Assembly: GCA_905147135.1 (NCBI GenBank)
Contig: LR990060.1
Location: 4,852,001 to 4,916,000 of the forward strand
Origin: Blastobasis lacticolella
Lineage: Eukaryota; Arthropoda; Insecta; Lepidoptera; Blastobasidae
Reading direction: 5' to 3'
Length of the DNA stretch: 64,000 nt
Under the pieces are notes generated by a model. The model did no database searches. It saw nothing but the letters and a program-made list of their open reading frames with translations, and was not told the DNA's origin. This document shows positions 43,116 through 56,713 of this stretch, one piece after another. How positions within the stretch are numbered: position 1 is the first letter of the stretch; each line of letters starts with the position of its first letter. Position numbers and translations under genes: made by a program.

Positions 43116-44814
43116 TGTAACGATCACTATGTACCATGAGCTCGTCACCGTACAATTTATTTATATATCATATGGTTGTAGTCGATGGACTTGGAAATGA
43201 ATACGCATATCATACACAGAGCAGTGTGTGGTTAAAATAGTTTGCTTATCATGATTTCTTTTAACAAATGCTCTCAAATACTTAACCAAAACTTGGTTTT
43301 GTAATAAACTTAAACAATTTATTTGACGATAAGAGAAATATTTTACTTCAAAAGCCCGTAATAAATTTACGCTATTGATTGGTTGGACGACAGGCGAAAT
43401 ATCGTGAATATCTTAAATGTTTGGCGTCAAGTATGGGGACTCAAGAAAAATACTCACAAGTGATAGTGATGTGAAATTCATACAAATACGTTCCAACGAA
43501 ATATTGAAATAAATAATTGAATAAAAGCACACCTAAATATTAAACGAGTCTAGAATTTAATTTTAATCTACTTGTTTGATGACTCAAATAAATATACATA
43601 TCTCTATACTCAGTCTGATGGAATATTACATCGAGTTTATAGAACCAAAAATGTCTTTATATTGTTTACTTATAAGTCCCTACATTATAAATGTTGGTCT
43701 AAAGAAATTTCACATCGAAGCCATTTGCTTACGTATTTTAGTTTGCGTTGTTTAAATTTAATCGACTCGGTAAATAAATAAAACGTCGTATGCACACATC
43801 CCTACATCCCTAGCTGTTGTAACATTTAACTATTTTCGGTTTATCAGGAACATTTTGTAAAATTTATGGATGTGCAAACGTTATAAGAGCAGTCGCTTTA
43901 GACCTCATAAACTTAGAAATATTTCATTTTTTGTTTGTTTGAAATATTGAACTGTGGGAATTTTGACGATAACGATTTAAAGGAAGGTGGCCAGAGTAGG
44001 AGAAACGAGACAGTCAGCCCTTGGGTCGCGTCGCGTGAACATCATCGTATCCATTTCCGTAATTAAGAAAACCCAGGCTTTTCCAAATTTCCTCGAAAAA
44101 TTCATTTCAACTCGCGTATAGTTTGTTAAATTAATTAGTGCTTCATTATTTTGTGTTATCTTTCAGCTTTGTGTCGTTTCTTTCGTTCTCTATATATTTC
44201 TTAATCTACGTAGTGTCAGTGATTTGGTTTGTTTTACATTTGTCTTTGTTTCTAAGTTTCAAAAGCGTAAGTTACATTTTTAACATTAGGGTTTCGCAAT
44301 CATAGGGTTAGAGTGGCCACAGAAGAAAGAAGAATCTGTTGCCGTTTCGAGTGCTGTCAAAGCTAAGTCGCATGTTTACTTTATACTTTGTTCGATTTCT
44401 TGTACGGATTTTATAAATTGTTTGACTATTTCGATTTGCGTGGATTACATTTAAATCATCTTAATTATGCGGATTTATGTTTCATTCGTTTCATTTTTGA
44501 GGTTTTTGATATTTGATTTTACTTTTATTTATGTGAACTAAATTTTATTCATTTGCAAATATCTTCCGGATATTCGTGCGGTTGAATTACAGAGTATTGC
44601 TATAAACATACATATTCCTTGTGACGTTTTTCAAAATGTGTACACAACGTAATGGGTCTGAAAATTTAATCAATAACTAGACGATCACTCGCTTACGGCC
44701 AAATCACAATATATGAAATGATATTTATTATGTTATGTCTCCTCTTTATAGGTAGATACTCGTATGTGTGTATTTATACAGACAGATAGGTATTAGGGTG
44801 ACTGAGAAGTTACA
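43116..44814 (+). repeat. 5' LTR (1699 bp)
   Basis: Unusually long and noncoding. It matches 46709-47874 and 48560-49092 of the right LTR, with no difference noticed. Short frames inside (for example at 43572-43781) occur identically in both LTRs and are not genes. Confidence 0.9.
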
Positions 44815-44818
44815 GATT

Positions 44819-44835
44819 TGGTGCGCGTGTCCAGG
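44819..44835 (+). other. Candidate primer-binding site
   Basis: TGGTGCGCGTGTCCAGG begins 4 nt after the 5' LTR, the usual place, and starts with TGG as required to pair with a tRNA CCA end. The primer tRNA was not identified. Confidence 0.45.
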
Positions 44836-45174
44836 ATAATTGCGTCATTAAAAATTGAATTAATTGATTCAATTACGCGACAAAAGAACCTGGTTACTAT
44901 AAAACACAACGTAGCATGTCATAACCGTTAGCTTTTCTGCGAAAACAAAAAAATAAACCAATTGTGAATATATTGGGTCGTTCGCTCTTCACAAGGAATG
45001 CATTTTTTGTTGCTTAATGAAAAAAATATGGGTCACTCATCAGTTAGAACAGCTGAGGTCCCTTTTTGTATCATTTTGGATTTGGATATAGACGAATTTA
45101 AAATTACTGTATTCGTTCAATAAACCACGTCTTTGCTAATCACAACAAATTCTTCGATAGCGTTATTTTTTTAT

Positions 45175-46485
45175 CTAAGGGGCGTTGAGTGACTGTAGTT
45201 TATCATGTGCATTCAAAATTTTAGTAATGGTAATTTTAAAGATTAAAGTGACGAATTCTATAAAAGATGATTTGAGGAAGGTAATACGTAGGTAAGCTTT
45301 GTGTTACTTAAATTAAAACATTTATAGAAATAAGGGGCGTAGAACAAGTACATTTAGCTCGTCACTTTTGTTCAAATTTCAATACCAAATAGATAAAAAT
45401 AGTTGAAGCAATATTTGTGTAAATGTAAATAATAAATCTTGAGATTTAGAGAATTAAGGGGCGTAATACAATGCACCTGCTATTCTTCAGTTTAGTTACA
45501 TGGAGCGAGGTAGTTACTACAGTATGATTTTGTGTATAAATGTGTCGAATCATGGGCGTTCTCGGGCTAAGTTCTTGTGGAGATGAAAATAGGAGCCCGG
45601 GATTCAACGTAATATATTATTGTAAACAAATGTTAGGTAGATACACAGTATTATCGCGGGCGTGCCTCTTCAATCCTAGCGGGCGTCCTGCCGCCCCGCA
45701 GCGATGCCCAAGCGACGCGCATTCCTCGCAAAAGCACTTGACATATTCAATTGCCATTGGTTTGAAATAAAAAACGCGCTACTATTAGCTGGCAGCGTGC
45801 ACCGATTAGTTTATAACGGTAAATGGCGCAAGAGCGCATGAAACTTAAAACTACGATGATTACAAATGTAGTCATTGGCAGGAAATAATATTACAATTAG
45901 ATTTAATAAATTGTAATCTACGACATATTATGTATGTAAATCGTAGTGCGGGAAGAGTTTGAACTGTAGATTCTGAGGAACATTTTCTATTTTCAATCGG
46001 ACCGACTTTCTACATATTTGTCGCAGATGTTAAGGGGCGTTTTGCTTATTAGTAATTGCGTAGGAAATTAATATGGGCATCTTATTTTTCATTTTTTTTT
46101 ATCTTCCAAATAGTATAACGCGATTTAAAAGCTTACCATCTGGCGGACCGTGCGCTTGCTTGCCGCTTTATTGGTAAACAAAAAAAAAGGGGAATCCGGA
46201 AATGTTAATACTTATAAAAAAAAACGAACACACGGTCATTCACCCCAAAACAGATGCGTATAAAAAAAGGGATCACTTTCAGCACAGATGGTGTGACTGT
46301 GACCTTCATAAAAAGTTTGCGAGTGACATTGGGTTTGCGATGTTGACGTCAAATAGTGACAAACATATAAGTTTTCTATTTTGGGTTAGGTATTTGAAAG
46401 GATCACAACATGTACTTTTTAAGACTGCAAGGGGCGAAGAATGATAAAACGCAAGCTTCAATAAGTTTGGTTATTAAAAGGGGAG
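45175..46485 (+). repeat. Dispersed AAGGGGCG motifs in the LTR element interior
   Basis: AAGGGGCG occurs at about 45177, 45332, 45456, 46032 and 46429, with a relative (AAAAGGGGAG) at 46475. Most are followed by T or G and preceded by T or A. The same octamer forms the polypurine tract at 46697-46704. The intervening DNA is AT-rich and noncoding. Confidence 0.75.
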
Positions 46486-46693
46486 TACCTGGAGCACGGA
46501 TAAAATTAGTGTTATTTTCAAATCAATCTAAGAATTTGGAATGTACGAGGCTTGCTTTTATTCTGTACCCGACTCAGAAAGAACGCATAATTAAAATATG
46601 ACGATTTAGATTAGATATCTTTGTCGTTTTCATGTTTTTCAAGTGGTGATTTTCCACGTTCTTCTTCCCTTCAGGAATTAAGAACATGTTCAA

Positions 46694-46708
46694 ATCAAAG
46701 GGGCGCTC
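46694..46708 (+). other. Polypurine tract before the 3' LTR
   Basis: AATCAAAGGGGCGCTC ends immediately before the TG of the right LTR. The AAAGGGG run would prime plus-strand DNA synthesis. It sets the element orientation. Confidence 0.6.
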
Positions 46709-49092
46709 TGTAACGATCACTATGTACCATGAGCTCGTCACCGTACAATTTATTTATATATCATATGGTTGTAGTCGATGGACTTGGAAATGAATACGCA
46801 TATCATACACAGAGCAGTGTGTGGTTAAAATAGTTTGCTTATCATGATTTCTTTTAACAAATGCTCTCAAATACTTAACCAAAACTTGGTTTTGTAATAA
46901 ACTTAAACAATTTATTTGACGATAAGAGAAATATTTTACTTCAAAAGCCCGTAATAAATTTACGCTATTGATTGGTTGGACGACAGGCGAAATATCGTGA
47001 ATATCTTAAATGTTTGGCGTCAAGTATGGGGACTCAAGAAAAATACTCACAAGTGATAGTGATGTGAAATTCATACAAATACGTTCCAACGAAATATTGA
47101 AATAAATAATTGAATAAAAGCACACCTAAATATTAAACGAGTCTAGAATTTAATTTTAATCTACTTGTTTGATGACTCAAATAAATATACATATCTCTAT
47201 ACTCAGTCTGATGGAATATTACATCGAGTTTATAGAACCAAAAATGTCTTTATATTGTTTACTTATAAGTCCCTACATTATAAATGTTGGTCTAAAGAAA
47301 TTTCACATCGAAGCCATTTGCTTACGTATTTTAGTTTGCGTTGTTTAAATTTAATCGACTCGGTAAATAAATAAAACGTCGTATGCACACATCCCTACAT
47401 CCCTAGCTGTTGTAACATTTAACTATTTTCGGTTTATCAGGAACATTTTGTAAAATTTATGGATGTGCAAACGTTATAAGAGCAGTCGCTTTAGACCTCA
47501 TAAACTTAGAAATATTTCATTTTTTGTTTGTTTGAAATATTGAACTGTGGGAATTTTGACGATAACGATTTAAAGGAAGGTGGCCAGAGTAGGAGAAACG
47601 AGACAGTCAGCCCTTGGGTCGCGTCGCGTGAACATCATCGTATCCATTTCCGTAATTAAGAAAACCCAGGCTTTTCCAAATTTCCTCGAAAAATTCATTT
47701 CAACTCGCGTATAGTTTGTTAAATTAATTAGTGCTTCATTATTTTGTGTTATCTTTCAGCTTTGTGTCGTTTCTTTCGTTCTCTATATATTTCTTAATCT
47801 ACGTAGTGTCAGTGATTTGGTTTGTTTTACATTTGTCTTTGTTTCTAAGTTTCAAAAGCGTAAGTTACATTTTTATTACTTTTATGGTAGTTAAGAGTAT
47901 TTATTAGGGCTCTTAGAGATCTCAACATAAGTGTGAAAGGTGATTAAAACACAATTTTTTAGGAAAATATTACCAAATTAAATATCATCAGTACACACCC
48001 TCACTGAATAAAAAACTATAAAACTAACCTGGGACACAGTTTCGGATGTGATCGAATACACTCTAAGAGAATGAGTCCGGCATGAATCCCGACTTGGTCT
48101 TCGATGGCCTAGGCGCTCTAACTAAGTCTACGCCTAGGTTTGCCGCCGAATTCTGGTACGATTTTGGCCCATGTTCCGTTTAATACCCTTTGTGCTTTTA
48201 AAGCTTTAATAACATTTTCCTACGGACATGAATCTCGAGTTTGGATCGAAACCTGGCCCGAGTCGTTATCGTCCCTCACATAGGCACACATCTTACACAC
48301 GCGAAGTAAATAAAATTTAAATAATAGTCTCTCCTTTGACTCGTGAGTCGATAGGTAGGACCTTAATAATGTCTGACAAGATGATCGGAATATGTGTGAC
48401 GGTTTGAGCGAAGTAGACAATAGGTCACTGGTTCGTTTGATTTCGAAGGCTTTGCTGGTTGGCTGAGATATGAGGTGTGTTGGGAGTCTCAGTTCCTTAT
48501 CGATTAGGTAGGTTTTCCGAGACCTAATGGCCTCTATTCTATATTATTTAAGTAAGGACAACATTAGGGTTTCGCAATCATAGGGTTAGAGTGGCCACAG
48601 AAGAAAGAAGAATCTGTTGCCGTTTCGAGTGCTGTCAAAGCTAAGTCGCATGTTTACTTTATACTTTGTTCGATTTCTTGTACGGATTTTATAAATTGTT
48701 TGACTATTTCGATTTGCGTGGATTACATTTAAATCATCTTAATTATGCGGATTTATGTTTCATTCGTTTCATTTTTGAGGTTTTTGATATTTGATTTTAC
48801 TTTTATTTATGTGAACTAAATTTTATTCATTTGCAAATATCTTCCGGATATTCGTGCGGTTGAATTACAGAGTATTGCTATAAACATACATATTCCTTGT
48901 GACGTTTTTCAAAATGTGTACACAACGTAATGGGTCTGAAAATTTAATCAATAACTAGACGATCACTCGCTTACGGCCAAATCACAATATATGAAATGAT
49001 ATTTATTATGTTATGTCTCCTCTTTATAGGTAGATACTCGTATGTGTGTATTTATACAGACAGATAGGTATTAGGGTGACTGAGAAGTTACA
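46709..49092 (+). repeat. 3' LTR (2384 bp, carries a 685-bp extra segment)
   Basis: Same start and end as the 5' LTR. At 47874 the two LTRs part company and rejoin at 48560 (AACATTAGGG); the 685 bp between are absent from the 5' LTR. Confidence 0.88.
47875..48559. other. 685-bp segment unique to the 3' LTR
   Basis: Lies between ACATTTTT and AACATTAGGG, which are contiguous in the 5' LTR. No target duplication and no convincing terminal inverted repeats (only weak TTACTT similarity). It contains a small hairpin with arms CCTAGGCG/CGCCTAGG near 48110-48140 and no coding frame. It may be an insertion here or a deletion from the 5' LTR. Confidence 0.6.
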
Positions 49093-49525
49093 CCATGTAT
49101 TATTCTGATGTATAAGATACAACACTACCAAATTTCATCTAAATCTTTATAGAAGTTTTTGCGAAAGGAGTAACAATCATCCAAAAATCCTTAAAAACTT
49201 ATGCATTTATATGATTAGTAGAAAATAAACTAAAAACTCAGTTTTTAATTAAAATATATTTAGATAGTAGTTAGTAGTATTTGCGTGAAGGACTATGGCC
49301 AGATCCCTTAGTCTCGTGATTCTGTGGTCCCGTGTTCCCGTACGAGGTACTTAAGATATGGAGGTAAATTAAAGCGTAACTCTCAATTGTAAATATAAGC
49401 GACAACAAATCCGTACAGTACATTTAGCGTTAAAATTTATAGCAATTAGAAATACTTTGAATTTATGATAATATCGTAAAAATAAATTGACCTAGCTTAC
49501 GTTAATCAATGGTATAATCAATCAT
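49093..49525. repeat. Duplicated block, right part (pair of 63282-63735)
   Basis: From CCATGTATTATTCTGATG to GCTTACGTTAATCA, closely matching 63282-63735. In the other copy this leads straight into the trypsin 3' flank (AAAATTACATGCATC), whereas here 49526-50732 intervenes. Confidence 0.85.
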
Positions 49526-49540
49526 CATCAACTTAGCGTT

Positions 49541-49700
49541 AATGTCCCGGTTGTGCTTTCTCGCGCAAGAGGGGGTGCGGGGTCCTCTTTGAAAATGATC
49601 CAGGATTTAGCAGATCAGGTAATTATTTGAGCCTGCTGCCAGGGAAACCTGAACAGATTGGATCATAGTTACAAATTCAGTTGCCTGAATTTCGTGAATT
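49541..49700 (-). repeat. SINE-1 copy, partial
   Basis: Minus-oriented: AATGTCCCGGTTGTGCTTTC, GATCCAGGATTTAGCAGATC, CTGAACAGATTGGATCATAG. It lies in the stretch missing from the 62.8-64 kb copy. Confidence 0.65.
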
Positions 49701-49705
49701 CATCA

Positions 49706-49860
49706 CGATCTTCAATATAAGCGACAACAACTCCGTACAGAAAATTAAGCGTAAAGTTTATTTAGATTTAAGAGCATTTAGATATATTTTGAATTTAAGA
49801 GTATGTCGTAGAAATTATTTGACCTAGCTTGCGTCACTCAGTGGTATAAGCAATAACCTG
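49706..49860 (+). repeat. Partial direct repeat of 49396-49525
   Basis: ATAAGCGACAACAACTCCGT and TTTGACCTAGCTTGCGT repeat words of the preceding ~130 bp (ATAAGCGACAACAAATCCGT, TTGACCTAGCTTACGTTA) with moderate divergence. It flanks the SINE on the other side, so the two arms bracket it. Confidence 0.6.
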
Positions 49861-50209
49861 GCCAAATATCATCAACATACCTTTACACCTCTAACGAACA
49901 GTCTCACGACAGTACGCTTAATCCCACTCTTCTACTCTGTCGGGGAAGTTCACATTTGTGAAACGTTGCCTCTATCTTTTCAGTCTCTAAGAAAGGTGAC
50001 AGAACAGATCGCAATCTCGTCCTATTTCTTTATAGTCATTGTATGGCATAAAATTTATAATACCCAGCGAGTCAGTTACCTGAGCAAACCGTCGGAGGTA
50101 TTCAATACATGACATTCGGTGTACAGTAATGTTGACATGATCTTTCTCTAAAACATCATCGATTTGAGCGTGACTCGGCTACCCCTGCTACTTATGTCGT
50201 TTACGTTAA

Positions 50210-50467
50210 TTACTTTTCTTTTATCCTCTTTGCATGCCCAAACCAGCTAAGCATTCCTTTCTCTATCCAAGTTACTACGTCTTCTGACACTCCGGCACGT
50301 TCCCATATTACACTACACCATGATTTATCTTTCATTGATACTCCTTCCATACAAATTAAGATTCTCATTTCCACTGCATTTATTCTACATTCATACTTGT
50401 TCTGACACACCCAACTTACGATTTCTGACGTTAATTTTAGAACTAGTACTCCTTTTTGATCAGCCAA
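50210..50467 (-). pseudogene. RTE LINE reverse transcriptase C-terminus, fragment
   Basis: An 85-codon frame with RINAVEMRILICMEGVSMKD, VWERAGVSEDVV-like and WIEKGMLSWFGHAKRI, the C-terminal region of RTE-type LINEs widespread in insects. Catalytic blocks are absent and it ends abruptly on both sides. Confidence 0.65.
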
Positions 50468-50760
50468 ATGGTAAAATGAGATACAATGTTACACGACCCC
50501 GCCTAAAAGTATTGCGATATAAAAAATTAAAAAAGGAAGATTAATGTAGGCAATCGTATAAATAATTTCTATTCTGAATTTTTCAAGATGATAGTGCTGA
50601 TTTAAAGTAAAGACGGGAAATAGAAATGACAAAAATTTCAACACAGTCTAGTTTCGCTCAGGTATTGAACTTATTCGCAACCTAATTAAATTTTTTTGTT
50701 AAACACAAACTACTCAGCCTTCAGGAAAAATTACATGCATCTTTAAAACATAAAATATAT

Positions 50761-54326
<3,566 letters not shown>

Positions 54327-54373
54327 CTTGAAATTACAGACGGCATTAACCGTGGTCATCTCTCTGAAATATG

Positions 54374-54380
54374 TTTTATA
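54374..54380 (-). promoter_or_regulatory. Candidate TATA box of the trypsin gene
   Basis: TATAAAA on the minus strand, 48 bp upstream of the ATG at 54326. Transcription would start near 54345-54355, downstream of the alternative ATG at 54359, which supports the shorter start. Confidence 0.5.
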
Positions 54381-54399
54381 CTTTTCAGTAATTAAAGAA

Positions 54400-54842
54400 A
54401 TTATTTTTTTATAAATAGATTAATCTTAACATGTATGATAAGTTTTCTGACATTTAGTTTCAAAATAAAATGGTATGATTAGAGCGTGTACAATTAATTT
54501 TTTCTTACTTGGCAAAAGTAGTAAACAAATATGGCGTACAGATAAAGTTTGACAACTCAAAGGGCTGGTAATCATTGATTGAATGTGTGAATTTATTGAG
54601 CGTATAATTAAAATGAGCGAAAATTATAGACTTCAGTCTACACCAGTAGGAATTTTTTTAAATAAATAAAATTATGTTCATAATTATTTATGGTTCTTAT
54701 TATTTTACTCGGTTATTTGTGATTATTTAAATTCATGACATTGTTACTTTGTCAATGAATATTTAATTGACATACCTATTATTTCATATAAGAAATGTAA
54801 TTAATTTATTTTATGACTTTTTTACCTATAAACTATACTCAC
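54400..54842. other. Trypsin 5' flank
   Basis: AT-rich, no repeat family recognised. Apart from the TATA box at 54374-54380 no regulatory site could be identified. Confidence 0.3.
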
Positions 54843-54942
54843 CAGCAAATCGAGGCTGTAGTTTATCAATTTGGAGTGCCTCTTTGATGGCGCTTACTTG
54901 TTGTAAATTTTCTTCGTTGTTACTACCGTTTATAAACAACGA
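54843..54942 (-). other. Orphan exon, phase-compatible with the trypsin gene
   Basis: A 100-bp segment bounded by TTTCAG (acceptor) and GTGAGT (donor). Only one frame is open: SLFINGSNNEENLQQVSAIK then EALQIDKLQPRFA plus one base. It ends in the same phase as trypsin exon 1, so it could splice to exon 2 at 53523. It could equally be an exon of another minus-strand gene, or a relic of a duplicated upstream part. No signal peptide exon was found upstream. The sequence looks like a hydrophilic propeptide; no domain recognised. Confidence 0.4.
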
Positions 54943-55069
54943 CTGAAATATTTAAAAGTTTTTATAATCGTTAAATATTTATAGTAATTTTAAGTAAAAT
55001 TTAAAGTTATTTATAGTATTCAATGCAATCAATTCTACAGAAATTTCAACGATTTAATAGTTAAAAAAA

Positions 55070-55394
55070 AATTCTATTCTACGATCACACGTCGTGCACG
55101 TGCACGGCCGGCGGCTACATCCAGCTGGCAAAGCGTGACGAGCTTTATCTCGTTTGCCAACGCTCGTCACGTTTTGCCTTGCTTGCTTCAACGCAATTCG
55201 ACAGAGATAGCTAGAGTAATCTCGCTCTCTCGCGTGTGACAAGGTCCTTCATGCTACGGGTGTAGGCAACTCTTGCACGGGTTGATCGGACCCCCAAGGA
55301 GTAAGCGAGGTACATGCCTAGGCTTACCTACTGTGCGGATCGTAGAAAAGCTATAGCTCGCTTACTGCTATTTATAGTTCCAGCCGGGACGATC
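55070..55394. other. GC-richer repeat-like segment
   Basis: Includes an imperfect hairpin (GCGTGACGAGC..GCTCGTCACG, 55132-55172) and sequence such as CACGTCGTGCACGTGCACGG unlike its AT-rich surroundings. It looks like a small DNA element, but no termini or target duplication could be set. Confidence 0.3.
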
Positions 55395-55690
55395 TATGAG
55401 GCAGCTAGACATTAAATAAATAAATAAATAAATATTCGTGGACAAATTCACACAGCGCCATCTAGCCCCAAACTAAGCAAAGCTTGTACTATGGGTGCTA
55501 GATAACTGATATACTAATTAAATACATTTTTTTTTAAATACATACTTATTATACATAGAACACCCAGACCCGTCACAGAAATTAAAATTCATCATTTCAA
55601 TTTCTGCCCGGCCGGGAATCGAACCCGGGACCTCATACACACACATGTCACATCGAGACATTGATACTAATCCGTGCTTAAATATTAAGT
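55395..55690 (-). repeat. SINE-2 copy with tRNA-like head
   Basis: Minus-oriented: AAATAAATAAATAAAT tail, GCGCCATCTAGCCCCAAAC, body, then CGGCCGGGAATCGAACCCGG, the reverse of a polymerase III B box, and a degenerate A box side to about 55690. Confidence 0.75.
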
Positions 55691-55735
55691 CACTTTCCGG
55701 ATACGGGGGCATGACCAGGCATGACCATGCCTTCT

Positions 55736-56229
55736 ACCGACCGACCAAGTTTGGCCCCCAAACATCTGAAAAACCACTTTAATAACCGACTTCAAAAAGG
55801 AAAAGGTTCTCAATTTATCGGAATGTCTATTTTTTACTACTTATAAGGAGACTGGGTAAGTATGTAGGGGACTATAGCCAAATAACATAATCCGTATAGT
55901 ATTTACATTTAGCACCCTCAAATACATCCTTGTAGAGCAGGGCATCAAAATCTGACCGGCAATTCTTAAAAAAGAACAGATATTTATTTGGCACATTTTG
56001 TATGGGAAGTGCCTATGAGTAACTATGAACCAATGGAGGAATCGTTACAGTATATGGGTTGAACCTCTTCAACTCTATTCTTATACTGCATGACATCAAA
56101 AGCGGACCCGGTAGTTTCAAGAAAAAAGCATTCATTTATTATACTTGTATGACAAGTGCCGTATTCTTTGAACCAGCAGCGACTTGGTTACGGAGTATAG
56201 GTTGAGGACCTTAAGCTATGTTCTTATGC
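55736..56229 (+). repeat. Tandem duplication, unit 1 (~494 bp)
   Basis: Starts ACCGACCAAGTTTGGCCCCC and ends where the same sequence restarts at 56230. Unit 2 occupies 56230-56358 and, beyond the LINE-D insertion, 61528 to about 61890. Unit 1 holds the uninterrupted target GGTAAGTATGTAGGGGACTA. Noncoding; origin unknown. Confidence 0.85.
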
Positions 56230-56713
56230 CGACCGACCAAGTTTGGCCCCCAAACATCTGAAAAACCACTTTAATAACAGACTTCAAAAAGGAAAAGGTT
56301 CTCAATTTATCGGAATGTCTATTTTTTACTACTTATAAGGAGACTGGGTAAGTATGTATGTATGTATGTATGTAAACTCTTTATTGCAACAACATAGTAC
56401 ATTTCAAAAGGAAACACTTACAAAGCAAAGGCGAACTTATCCCACAACGGGATCTCTTCCAGCTAACCTTAGACAAGCCGAAAGGAGCTTTAGCGAGCGG
56501 TAGAGGCAATAAGAGTACCTTACCTACTTTAAAAATAACCCGAGTTACCAGAGAACCTTAATTTAAATATATTAAACGAGACCAGTAAAACTTATCAGTA
56601 AGTAAGTACATAAATAAGTAATCCATAAATATACATACCCGTAAACATATATCCATATAACAAATATATACATATATAAACATACACATAAATATATACA
56701 TGAAGCTCAAACA

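Larger units (their letters stand above)
43116..49092 (+). mobile_element. Non-autonomous LTR retrotransposon (5977 bp)
   Basis: Two LTRs begin TGTAACGATCACTATG and end GACTGAGAAGTTACA, giving TG..CA ends with a 6-bp terminal inverted repeat (TGTAAC/GTTACA). CCAT is duplicated at 43112-43115 and 49093-49096, and the paralogous block at 63285 has one CCAT and no element, an exact empty site. The interior, 44815-46708, has no gag or pol frame, so proteins must come from another element. The plus strand is assigned from the polypurine tract at the right. Superfamily is unknown: 4-bp duplications suit Gypsy or BEL. LTR sequences appear identical wherever compared by eye, which implies a very recent insertion. 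Confidence 0.9.

Noticed and set aside
43572..43781. 69-codon ORF, present twice
   Set aside because: Its duplication at 47165-47374 is only because both lie in the LTRs; no codon bias or domain.
44819..44835. Identification of the primer tRNA for the LTR element
   Set aside because: The site starts with TGG at the right place, but the complementary tRNA end could not be matched confidently from memory.
46202..46601. Small protein genes in the LTR element interior (80 and 63 codons)
   Set aside because: Overlapping frames in AT-rich DNA, no recognisable gag or pol motif, and AAGGGGCG motifs run through them.
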